Positions 1 to 6,726 of a DNA stretch of 8,169 bases are shown one piece after another. Positions within the stretch are counted from its first letter, which is position 1; each line of letters begins with the position of its first letter. The stretch spans positions 1 to 8,169 of the forward strand of contig JAGQIY010000795.1 of assembly GCA_020430865.1 (NCBI GenBank), read 5' to 3'. The notes under the pieces are model-generated. The model saw only the letters and a program-made list of their open reading frames with translations, was not told the DNA's origin and searched no databases. Made by a program: the position numbers and the translations under genes. Origin of the DNA: Myxococcales bacterium (GTDB taxonomy: Bacteria > Myxococcota > Polyangia > Polyangiales > Polyangiaceae).

Positions 1-1907
1 ACACGCTTGATGGGCACCTCGAGCTTCTTCCCGCTGATGGTGCGTGGGACGTCACTCACTCGCAGGATCCGATCCGGCACGTGCCGCGGACTGAGCTCGG
101 AGCGCAGCGCGCGCTTGAGGCGCTGCTCCAGATCTGCGTCGAGCTCCTGCCCCGGCGCCAGCACCACGAAGAGCCACAGCTCTCCTTCCTTGGCGAGCGT
201 TCCGGTGTCGACCACCAGGCTGTCCTTGAACTCGGTGAAGCCATCGACCACGCGATAGAACTCGCTCGTGCCCATGCGCACGCCGCCACGATTCAACGTC
301 GAGTCGCTACGCCCGTAGATCACGCAGCTCCCCCGCGGAGTGAACTTGATCCAGTCGCCGTGGCGCCAGCGCCCCTCGAAGCTCGAGAAGTAGCTGTCGA
401 AATAGCGCTCTCCGTCGGGGTCGTTCCAGAAGCTCACGGGCATCGACGGCATCGGCTCGCTCAGCACCAGCTCGCCCACCTCCCCCACCACTGGCTCCGC
501 CCGAGGTCCAAAGGCCTCCACCTTCGCGCCGAGCTCCGCGCACTGGATCTCCCCCGCGTGCACCGGCAACCAGGGACAAGAACCCACGAACGCCGTGCAC
601 ACGTCGGTGCCACCACTCACGGAGCCAAGCAACAGGTCCTGGCTGATGGCGTCGTAGACCCAACCGAAACCGTCCGCAGGCAGCGGCGCACCGGTGCTTC
701 CGAGACCGCGCAGCGCGGATAGATCGCAGTCTCTTCCTGGGGTGAGGCCTGCCTTGCGACACGCGATCAAGAACGGAGCGCTAGTACCGAAGTAGGTCAC
801 CCCATGCGCCTCAGCGAATTTCCACAGGCGATTTAGGTCAGGGTACCCGGGGTTGCCCTCGAACAGCACGATGGTACTGCCCAGCAGCAGCCCGCTGATC
901 AGGAAATTCCACATCATCCAGCCCGTGGTCGTGAACCAGAAGAAGCGATCCCGCTCCGACAGATCGCAGTGCAACGCGAGCGCCTTGAAGTGCTCGAGCA
1001 GGATCCCGCCGTGCCCGTGAACGATGGGCTTCGGCAGGCCCGTGGTGCCGCTGGAGTACAGGATGTAGAGCGGATGGTCGAAGGGCACCGGGCTGAAGTC
1101 GAGCAGTGAGTCGCCCTGGAGCAGGCTGGCGAACGCCTTCACGCCGACGGGTAGCTCCTGCTCTGGATCTCTCCGCTGCACGACGACGTGGGAGAGCGTC
1201 GGCAGGCCAGCTCGGATCTGTTCTATTTCCGCGCGGCGAGAAAACCGCTTCCCACCGTAGACATAACTATCGACGGCGAGCAATAGCTTCGGCTCGATCT
1301 GCGAGAAGCGGTCCAGCACGCTCTTGACACCGAACTCGGGCGAGGCGCTGGACCAGATCGCCCCGAGTGACGCGACCGCCAGGAACGCGAGCAGCGCCTC
1401 CACGTTGTTCGGCATGTAGGCGACGACCCTATCCCCCTTGCCGACGCCCAGCTCGACGAGGCCCCGCCGTACTTGGCCGACGCGATGCGAGAGCTCGGCG
1501 TAGCTCAACCGCTGCACCTCTCCCCCCTCGTCCTCGTAGATCACCGCGAGTTGGTCGTCGCGTCTACGGAGCGCATGCTCGGCGTAGTTGAGCGCTGCCC
1601 CAGGGAACCATCGGGCGCCGGGCATCTCATGCTGGCTCAGCACGCAGTCGGGGACAGCATGAAAACGCACCTCGAAGAAGTCGCAGATCGCCTGCCAGAA
1701 GCCCTCGAGATCGCTGACCGACCAGCGCCACAGCGCCTGGTAATCTCGGCTCTCGGCGATCTGCCTAGCGTCCTTGGGACCCGCGCCGCGCTCGGCCAGC
1801 CAGTGCGCAAAGCGCGTGATCTCCGCACGCTCCAAGGCAGCCTCGCTCGGCTGCCAGAGCAACGTCCCCTCGGCGGTCTCCTTCAGCTCGGTCATGGACT
1901 CCGTCAT
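1..1907 (-). CDS. aacS: Acetoacetyl-CoA synthetase (acetoacetate--CoA ligase), C-terminus cut by window edge
   Basis: This AMP-forming ligase of the ANL superfamily converts acetoacetate, ATP and CoA to acetoacetyl-CoA in the cytoplasm, feeding ketone-body or polyhydroxybutyrate-derived carbon into central metabolism. I translated the open minus frame by hand: 635 residues with no stop to the left edge. Visible motifs are the ATP-binding loop YSSGTTGLPKP (from Y284), the family-typical TYFGTSAPF, the adenylate-binding GRSDSTLNRGGVRMG and the C-terminal RTISGKKLEVPIKR with catalytic lysine K627. Relatives are about 650-670 residues, so only some 20-30 residues are missing. The start at 1907 (MTESMTEL) is the upstream ATG; a second in-frame ATG at 1895 follows a GGAG and is an equally good start. 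The gene is divergent from a GNAT acetyltransferase with almost no intergenic space. The family call is secure; the start is not. Confidence 0.95.
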   Translation of the reverse strand, partial: MTESMTELKETAEGTLLWQPSEAALERAEITRFAHWLAERGAGPKDARQIAESRDYQALWRWSVSDLEGFWQAICDFFEVRFHAVPDCVLSQHEMPGARWFPGAALNYAEHALRRRDDQLAVIYEDEGGEVQRLSYAELSHRVGQVRRGLVELGVGKGDRVVAYMPNNVEALLAFLAVASLGAIWSSASPEFGVKSVLDRFSQIEPKLLLAVDSYVYGGKRFSRRAEIEQIRAGLPTLSHVVVQRRDPEQELPVGVKAFASLLQGDSLLDFSPVPFDHPLYILYSSGTTGLPKPIVHGHGGILLEHFKALALHCDLSERDRFFWFTTTGWMMWNFLISGLLLGSTIVLFEGNPGYPDLNRLWKFAEAHGVTYFGTSAPFLIACRKAGLTPGRDCDLSALRGLGSTGAPLPADGFGWVYDAISQDLLLGSVSGGTDVCTAFVGSCPWLPVHAGEIQCAELGAKVEAFGPRAEPVVGEVGELVLSEPMPSMPVSFWNDPDGERYFDSYFSSFEGRWRHGDWIKFTPRGSCVIYGRSDSTLNRGGVRMGTSEFYRVVDGFTEFKDSLVVDTGTLAKEGELWLFVVLAPGQELDADLEQRLKRALRSELSPRHVPDRILRVSDVPRTISGKKLEVPIKR

Positions 1908-1953
1908 ACGAGCACTCGGCGGACACGCCAAGGTCTGCGTCTCGATCCTGAGC

Positions 1954-2505
1954 TTGCCCGCGAGTGCGGCTCGGACTAACCGGCGGGGATGCAGCCTGCG
2001 CCGCATCAGCAGGAGCGATCAGCAAGCCTTCGTCGCCGCCACGCGGCAGAGCCGAGCCCTGCACCAGCCGTGGATCTTCCCTCCAGTCAGCCCTCAGCGC
2101 TTTCGCTCCTGGTTGGCCAACGACGAGCGACGGGAGCGCTACCTGATCTGGCAGCAGACCGAGCGCGGGCCGGAGCTCGTCGGCTACGTCGGCATCAACG
2201 AGCTGACCTGGGGCGTGTTCGAGAACGGCTGCCTCGGCTACTGGGTCAACGCCCCGTGGGCCGGACGGGGCGAGATGAAACGGGCGCTGGGGTTGTTGCT
2301 CGATCACGTGTTCAGGCGCCGTGAGCGCCGGCTCCACCGACTCGAGGCGAACATCCAGCCAGAGAACGTCGCATCACGACGGCTGGCCGAGCGCTTGGGC
2401 TTCCGCCTCGAAGGCCTGAGCCCGCGCTTCCTCAAGCTCGACGGGGTCTGGCGGGATCACGAACGCTGGGCCATCACCCGCGAGGACTGGAACGAGCGCC
2501 GCTGA
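1954..2505 (+). CDS. GNAT-family N-acetyltransferase, RimJ/RimL type
   Basis: This is a cytoplasmic acetyl-CoA-dependent acetyltransferase. RimJ/RimL relatives acetylate protein N-termini, and others in the group act on small molecules or lysines. From the TTG start used here it has 183 residues: LRRISRSD near the N-terminus (15-22), ELVGYVGINEL (75-84), the acetyl-CoA pyrophosphate loop GYWVNAPWAGRGEMKRAL (95-112) and the conserved C-terminal part HRLEANIQPENVASRRLAERLGF (128-150) followed by HERWAI. The order and spacing match the RimJ/RimL fold. The start is uncertain. ATG at 1894 would add 20 residues but overlaps the start of the divergent ligase gene, and no clear ribosome binding site precedes either choice. 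TTG at 1954 places the first strand about where relatives begin. The gene is convergent with the membrane-protein gene, whose stop lies 36 bases downstream. The substrate is unknown; a regulatory role towards the ligase is only a hypothesis. Confidence 0.85.
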   Translation: MPASAARTNRRGCSLRRISRSDQQAFVAATRQSRALHQPWIFPPVSPQRFRSWLANDERRERYLIWQQTERGPELVGYVGINELTWGVFENGCLGYWVNAPWAGRGEMKRALGLLLDHVFRRRERRLHRLEANIQPENVASRRLAERLGFRLEGLSPRFLKLDGVWRDHERWAITREDWNERR

Positions 2506-2541
2506 GCAGCGCACCCGCGAGGAAACACCCGGAGCCAGCGC

Positions 2542-3717
2542 CTACATGCCGATGGCGGCGCGCTGCGCGGCGTTCTCTCGAGTGTCCCGTCGACGCCAGA
2601 GCACCCCGTCGAGCAGGTAGTGCGTGAACTGAGGGAGCGACAACAGCGGCACCAGGAAGCACAGCGCCCACCTGCCGAGCTCGACCTCGCTCGCGCCGAA
2701 GAGCCAGGCGTTGTCCTTCCAAACCAGGCGATCCCACATCAGCTCTTCCACGAAGGCGAACAGCAGCAGGCTCCCGGCGAATGCCAGCAGACCACCAACG
2801 AGCAGCTGAGAGCCGGGCTGCTCCGGGGCTTCGCGACGCCGCGCCTGAGCGTAGAAGTAGAGGAACGCCATGTAGGGCACGCCGTGGACCACCACGTTCG
2901 TCACGGTGAACTCGGCGTCGCTGTTCGTCGCGACGATGCCGACGTACCAGGTGAGCGCGGTGGTGGCGACCACTACGCACTTCCCCAGCTGCACGAAGCC
3001 ATCGCTGCGCACCAGCCAAAGTTGCCGCAAGGCAAAGCCGACCAGCGCCGCGACCCAAAGCCACCTCGCCGCCGGCAGAAGCAGCGACGCGGCGTGGCTG
3101 AAGTCGACGAAGTCGCCCTGGACGAACCAGGTGAAGCGCGTCTCCGAGAGGTGAGCGTGCCAGTGCACGATTGGATACAGCGTCGAAGCGTAGACCGCCA
3201 CTTCGTCGATCAGCTTGTCCAGGCTCTGGCGTCGCTCCACCTGCTGGGGGTCGCGCAGGCTCTGACGTCGCGTCGCTCCCGCCCGCGCCCGGTACAGCGC
3301 CACCCAGCCCACCTGCTGACGAATGAAGTGGAACACCGCAACGTACGCCAGCACGCGCCAGAACCACAAAGCGCCCTGGGCATACAGCGCGACTCCGAGG
3401 GCATAGGCGATGAGCGGAAGCGCCACGTAGCGCACGCGATGCCGCGCCAGCTCCTCACGATCGAGGTAGGTCCGAAACAACGTCGAGTAGACGTGAGACA
3501 CGTCGATCCCGAGCACGAACACCAGCCAGGCCCAGGGCGGCAAGGCGCCGGGGGCGATGCCGGCGTAGCGCATCACGAAGATGCAGACGAGGGCGAACGC
3601 GGCGCTCCCGGCGAAGACACCGATGTCGACGCGCGCCCCCCAGAGCCAGGGGCCGAGCGCGGGCGCCGGCGCCGCGGTCCCGGCGCGGGTCTCGGCTGGA
3701 GAGGTGCTCACCGTCAC
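2542..3717 (-). CDS. Polytopic membrane protein, His-rich, family not recognised
   Basis: This 391-residue integral membrane protein starts with GTG and has about ten hydrophobic segments, roughly at 31-52, 60-82, 96-113, 117-140, 170-186, 210-232, 245-263, 272-290, 303-323 and 348-368. Histidines sit in or next to these segments: H75 (GIDVSHVYST), H130 (VFHFIRQQVGW), H185/H187/H189 (YPIVHWHAHL), H208, H279 (VVVHGVPYMAF) and H366 (FTHYLLDGVLWR). Such a set is what metal- or haem-binding membrane enzymes and electron carriers show, but I cannot assign a family. The N-terminal 20 residues are Ala/Thr/Pro-rich and soluble; no cleavable signal is evident. It is the last gene of the four-gene run, 51 bases after the flavoprotein, and has a weak ribosome binding site. 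GTG at codon 3 is an alternative start. It may anchor or exchange electrons with the upstream flavoprotein (inference). Confidence 0.85.
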   Translation of the reverse strand: MTVSTSPAETRAGTAAPAPALGPWLWGARVDIGVFAGSAAFALVCIFVMRYAGIAPGALPPWAWLVFVLGIDVSHVYSTLFRTYLDREELARHRVRYVALPLIAYALGVALYAQGALWFWRVLAYVAVFHFIRQQVGWVALYRARAGATRRQSLRDPQQVERRQSLDKLIDEVAVYASTLYPIVHWHAHLSETRFTWFVQGDFVDFSHAASLLLPAARWLWVAALVGFALRQLWLVRSDGFVQLGKCVVVATTALTWYVGIVATNSDAEFTVTNVVVHGVPYMAFLYFYAQARRREAPEQPGSQLLVGGLLAFAGSLLLFAFVEELMWDRLVWKDNAWLFGASEVELGRWALCFLVPLLSLPQFTHYLLDGVLWRRRDTRENAAQRAAIGM

Positions 3718-3731
3718 GACCAGCGAACTGT

Positions 3732-3760
3732 ATTACAGGCGCGTCGACTTGTCTTTTCCA
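3732..3760 (-). promoter_or_regulatory. Possible internal promoter before the membrane-protein gene
   Basis: Read on the minus strand, TGGAAA (3755-3760, 4 of 6 to the -35 consensus) and TGTAAT (3732-3737, 5 of 6 to the -10 consensus) are separated by exactly 17 bases. The -10 lies within a perfect palindrome CTGTA-T-TACAG at 3728-3738, which could be an operator or chance. The -10 ends 14 bases before the GTG start, so a transcript from here would have a very short leader. It sits in the largest gap of the operon and is the most A/T-rich stretch nearby. The call rests on consensus matching only. Confidence 0.3.
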
Positions 3761-3768
3761 GCGCTCGA

Positions 3769-5388
3769 TCAGTCGAAGGCTCGAGGCGACTGACCTCGCG
3801 CCATCAGCACGCGATCCGCCGCCTGGATCCCGCGCTGCTGCGCCTCCTCGAAGAGCGCGATGCCAGACAGATCCGAGTGTGCGAAGTGCACGCGCCCCAG
3901 AGACTCGCTCGCCTTCTCCCTCCCGCCGCCCCAGACGAAGCCCGGGCGAGGCCGCACCATCGCGTGGCCCCAGCGCCAGACGTCGATGCGCTCGACGCAC
4001 GCTTCGAAGTCGAGGTGGGCCCGCGACAGGTCTGCGACGATGGCGTCGGTGAGCCCGCGGTGATCCGCCGCGAGCAAGCGCTCTCGAGCTTGCTTGGGAT
4101 CCGCATCGGTCAGGGGGTGGTAGTAGGTCCACACGGACGGCCCGCGATCGTGCAGGGTCTGATGGGAGGCCACGACGTAGCCCAGCGCGGGGCTGTCGTA
4201 GAGCACGTTGTCCCAAGCCAGGTCGAAGCCGCGACTCCTCGGCGGTCTCCGAACGTGGACGTTTGCCACCATCCAGACGCCATACGAGAACTCCGACAGG
4301 TGCGCTGGCGGTACCTCACGGAAAGGTCTCAGGATCCGAGGCACGATGAACTTCGGCAGCGCCAGGATCACGTGATCGGCTACGTACCGGCGGAGTCCGC
4401 CGTCCGGAGAGTACACGCTGAACTCCACGCTCTCCTCACCCGGCACCACGTCCGTCACCATGCGCCCAAGCTCGAGCCGCGGCCCCACGACGTCGGTCAG
4501 GTGCCGCACCAGGTGCCCGTTGCCTTCGGGCCAGGTGACGAATGGCGCAGACTCCGCTCCGGGGGCGGGCACGCGGCTGCAGAAGTACAGCATCAGGGCC
4601 CACGCGCTCGTGTGCTCCAGATCCAGTCCATAGTCGTCACGGCAGGCGTACTCGACGTACCAGCGCACGCGGGGAGAGGTGATCTGAAGCGACGCGAGCA
4701 ACTGCGCGGCGCTCTGCTTGTCCAGCGCGCGTACCTCGGGTGCATCCGACGCGCGGGTCATTGGTAGATCGAAGGCTCGGCGTCCCTGGGGGTCGCGGAA
4801 CGCCACCCAGCGCGCCACCTCGGCTTCGAACGCCTTCAGTTGCCGCCAGTCTTCTGCGCTCGCCCCCACCCCTGGGAACAGCCCTTCGTGCCAGGCTCCG
4901 TCGATGAAGAGACGCTCTTCCGGCGCGCGAATGCGCATCTGCTCGAGGGCCCTCGGGGGAGCGTCCACGTCCGGTTCGAGCACGTTCATCTCGCTGAGCA
5001 AGCGATACAGGGCGGAAGTCTGACGCCGAGGCACCGGGACGTAGTGAGCTCCCCAGGGATGCGGAACGGCGCCCTCGGTCCCGAACGCGGAGGTCCCACC
5101 CGCCTGAGCCTCCAGATCGAAGACGACGAAGTCCGCGACGCCTTCGCGCTCTAGGCGCCAGGCCGCAGAGAGGCCGCTCGGCCCCGCACCGACGATCGCG
5201 ACGCCGATCCGCGTTGGTTTCCCTGCGGCACGCTCGACGGTCGCGTCGCGCAAGCGATGCCCGAGCCGAAAACGCGCTCCCTTGATTTCTCCAGGGATTT
5301 CACGCCGAGGCAGGTGCTTCTGGCAGGCTGCCGCCAGCGGCGCGCCGAGCAGGAGACGCAGGACGTCTCTACGCGAAGCATGGTTCAC
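3769..5388 (-). CDS. Exported FAD-dependent amine-oxidase-like oxidoreductase (Tat-type signal)
   Basis: This 539-residue flavoprotein belongs to the broad NAD(P)/FAD-binding amine oxidase / protoporphyrinogen oxidase group. The N-terminus SRRDVLRLLLGAPLAAAC (5-22) resembles a twin-arginine signal (R6, R7) ending at C22, possibly lipidated, so the enzyme probably works folded in the periplasm or at the membrane. A Rossmann dinucleotide-binding site follows: VAIVGAGPSGLSAAW (63-77; G67, G69, G72), the ribose-binding acidic region FDLEAQAGGTSAFG (90-103) and HPWGAHYVP (110-118). The FAD-closing C-terminal segment is RVHFAHSDLSGIALFEEAQQ (499-518) with GIQAADRVL. The arginine usual in the amine-oxidase GGR motif is threonine here. 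The GTG start at 5388 is supported by AAGG seven bases upstream and by the signal beginning immediately. It lies 18 bases after the lipoprotein gene. The oxidised substrate and electron acceptor are unknown. Confidence 0.9.
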   Translation of the reverse strand: MNHASRRDVLRLLLGAPLAAACQKHLPRREIPGEIKGARFRLGHRLRDATVERAAGKPTRIGVAIVGAGPSGLSAAWRLEREGVADFVVFDLEAQAGGTSAFGTEGAVPHPWGAHYVPVPRRQTSALYRLLSEMNVLEPDVDAPPRALEQMRIRAPEERLFIDGAWHEGLFPGVGASAEDWRQLKAFEAEVARWVAFRDPQGRRAFDLPMTRASDAPEVRALDKQSAAQLLASLQITSPRVRWYVEYACRDDYGLDLEHTSAWALMLYFCSRVPAPGAESAPFVTWPEGNGHLVRHLTDVVGPRLELGRMVTDVVPGEESVEFSVYSPDGGLRRYVADHVILALPKFIVPRILRPFREVPPAHLSEFSYGVWMVANVHVRRPPRSRGFDLAWDNVLYDSPALGYVVASHQTLHDRGPSVWTYYHPLTDADPKQARERLLAADHRGLTDAIVADLSRAHLDFEACVERIDVWRWGHAMVRPRPGFVWGGGREKASESLGRVHFAHSDLSGIALFEEAQQRGIQAADRVLMARGQSPRAFD

Positions 5389-5406
5389 TGCCGAGCCTTG
5401 CGCCGC

Positions 5407-6711
5407 TCACTTGGTGCAGCAGAACGTGACCGGGGTCTTCGGCGTCGCGCCACCCGTGGGTTGTCCACCATCGGGTGGACAGTTGCCACCGCTCGCGGTG
5501 CCGGCGGTGTACTTGAAGGACTTGTCCGAAGAGGTGCTGACCGGAGCACACGTCGTACCGGGCGTGGACACGGTGCCGTCGGGTGAGCCGCTGCAGCCGC
5601 TCCCGGTCCAGACCTCGAGCTTGGACCCGTTGCAGGTGACGTCGGTTGGCGTCCCACAAGTGCAAGCGCCGCAGCCGCGCGTGTCGTCGTAGTCGGTGTA
5701 GTACAGGTGCTTGAAGGTGAACGCCCCCGTGGGACAGCTCTGATCGCCGTCCTTGTAGACACACTGGCCGCCGTTGAAGATGCCGGCGGTGGGTGGCACG
5801 CAGGTGTTGCTGCCACAGCCAGTGGGCGTCACCGTCTGCGCGCAGCTCCGGGCGTTCGTGTTCCAGGTTGCCGTGGGCGTCGTGGGCGCGCCGCCGCCGG
5901 GCACGCAGGAACCGCCCGTCGTTGGCGGGCGAGTGGTGGCGGAGGCGTTCGGGAGCTCACCGTTCGGTCCGACGAATGGATCCTGCGCGCCGAAGCAGTC
6001 ACCGGACTTCACGCCGTTCATCTCGAGATCGGAGCCGCTGAAGGTCCAGCGGTTCCCGCTGCCGCACGAGGCGTTCTCGTAGACGCTGATGTCCGGGAAC
6101 TTGCAGGTGATGGTCCCGCTCGGCGCCCCACAGGTGCAGGCGGAGCAGGCCGCGTTGGGTGCGTTGAGGTCCTTGCCCCCGCCAGGCCCCAGCGTCGTGA
6201 AGCCTCCGCTGCAGCTCACGCTGGTGTTCGGGCCCTCGTAGAGCGCGACGGGGCCATCCCACCCCGACGGTAGCGCCAGACACTGGTAGCCGACACTCTG
6301 GCACTTCGCGTCCTCGCAGTCGGCCTTGTTGTCGCCATCGTCATCGACGCCGTTGGTGCAGTCCTCGAGCCCCGTACCTCCCGAGCTGCCCGCGGATCCA
6401 GCCATGCCGGCGGTGCCGCCGGTGGTTCCACCGGCGCCTCCCATCCCCGCGGAACCGGCGCTCCCGCCGGCGCTCGTTCCAGCACTCCCGCCGACAGCGC
6501 CAGCGCCGCCATCCCCGGCGGCGCCACCGCTCGTGTTGTTGCCGGTGCCCCCGAGACCCGCCGAACCTCCCGAGGCGCCGGTTCCCCCGGAGCCGTAGAA
6601 CTCGCTGTCGTCGATGAAGCTGTGCTCTGGGAACGAGCACGCGACGATCAGCGACGCAGACAGGCTGGTCAGAGCCAGAGAACGCCAGAACACGCGTTTG
6701 GAGGGATTCAT
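5407..6711 (-). CDS. Cys-rich lipoprotein with Gly-rich linker and duplicated C-terminal domain
   Basis: This 434-residue predicted lipoprotein has a signal peptide of about 24 residues with positive charges (K5, R6, R10) and lipobox LIVAC (C25). Residues 40-114 are a low-complexity Gly/Ala/Ser/Thr linker. DCTNGVDDDGDNKADCEDAKC (117-137) has the Asp spacing (D123, D125, D127, D131) of a calcium-binding loop framed by cysteines, a pattern common in secreted myxobacterial proteins. Residues 144-434 contain two copies of a Cys-rich module and end FCCTK. There are 27 cysteines in total. Start ATG at 6711 is supported by AAGGA nine bases upstream, overlapping the end of the preceding gene 15 bases away. 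It is probably anchored in the envelope and disulfide-bonded. Its function is unknown; it may be a surface or periplasmic partner or substrate of the flavoprotein encoded next (inference). Confidence 0.9.
   Translation of the reverse strand: MNPSKRVFWRSLALTSLSASLIVACSFPEHSFIDDSEFYGSGGTGASGGSAGLGGTGNNTSGGAAGDGGAGAVGGSAGTSAGGSAGSAGMGGAGGTTGGTAGMAGSAGSSGGTGLEDCTNGVDDDGDNKADCEDAKCQSVGYQCLALPSGWDGPVALYEGPNTSVSCSGGFTTLGPGGGKDLNAPNAACSACTCGAPSGTITCKFPDISVYENASCGSGNRWTFSGSDLEMNGVKSGDCFGAQDPFVGPNGELPNASATTRPPTTGGSCVPGGGAPTTPTATWNTNARSCAQTVTPTGCGSNTCVPPTAGIFNGGQCVYKDGDQSCPTGAFTFKHLYYTDYDDTRGCGACTCGTPTDVTCNGSKLEVWTGSGCSGSPDGTVSTPGTTCAPVSTSSDKSFKYTAGTASGGNCPPDGGQPTGGATPKTPVTFCCTK
5410..6282 (-). repeat. 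Tandem duplication of a Cys-rich module within the lipoprotein gene
   Basis: Unit A encodes residues 144-290 (5842-6282) and unit B residues 304-434 (5410-5802). The core of A is C189-x2-C192-x-C194-x8-C203-x12-C216; that of B is C347-x2-C350-x-C352-x7-C360-x12-C373. Both share ACTCG-P around the CxC. Flanking cysteines also correspond: 144/304, 167/326, 239/388, 269/411 and 290/431, with GGSCVPGGG matching GGNCPPDGG. Short DNA stretches still match (around 5653-5668 and 6127-6142). Outside the cysteines the two copies have diverged, so the duplication is old. Confidence 0.8.
6370..6594 (-). repeat. Low-complexity Gly/Ser/Ala/Thr-rich coding repeat
   Basis: The segment encodes lipoprotein residues 40-114, built of degenerate GGSAG, GGTGG and AGMGG-like steps with almost no charged or bulky residues. 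It is probably a flexible linker that holds the Cys-rich domains away from the lipid anchor. The imperfect GC-rich repeats are prone to length variation between strains. The antisense strand shows a Pro-rich open frame here that is only a mirror of the Gly codons. Confidence 0.75.
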
Positions 6712-6726
6712 CAGTCTAAGTCCTTG

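Noticed and set aside
81..722. 213-codon plus-strand open frame
   Set aside because: It is entirely antisense to the clearly identified acetoacetyl-CoA synthetase; composition is Arg/His/Ala-rich with no recognisable motif.
1765..2337. 190-codon minus-strand open frame
   Set aside because: It overlaps both the GNAT gene and the start of the ligase gene and shows no family features; the GNAT motifs on the plus strand are convincing.
2495..2541. Possible terminator between the convergent GNAT and membrane-protein genes
   Set aside because: Only a short, bulged GC hairpin around the GNAT stop is possible and no T-run follows on either strand.
2620..4767. 715-codon plus-strand open frame
   Set aside because: It lies antisense across both the membrane-protein and flavoprotein genes, crosses their intergenic gap, and encodes an Arg/His/Gln-rich sequence without domains. 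High GC with few stops in this frame explains it.
6326..6598. Plus-strand Pro/Ala-rich open frame
   Set aside because: It mirrors the Gly-rich codons of the lipoprotein linker on the opposite strand; low complexity and no independent coding signal.
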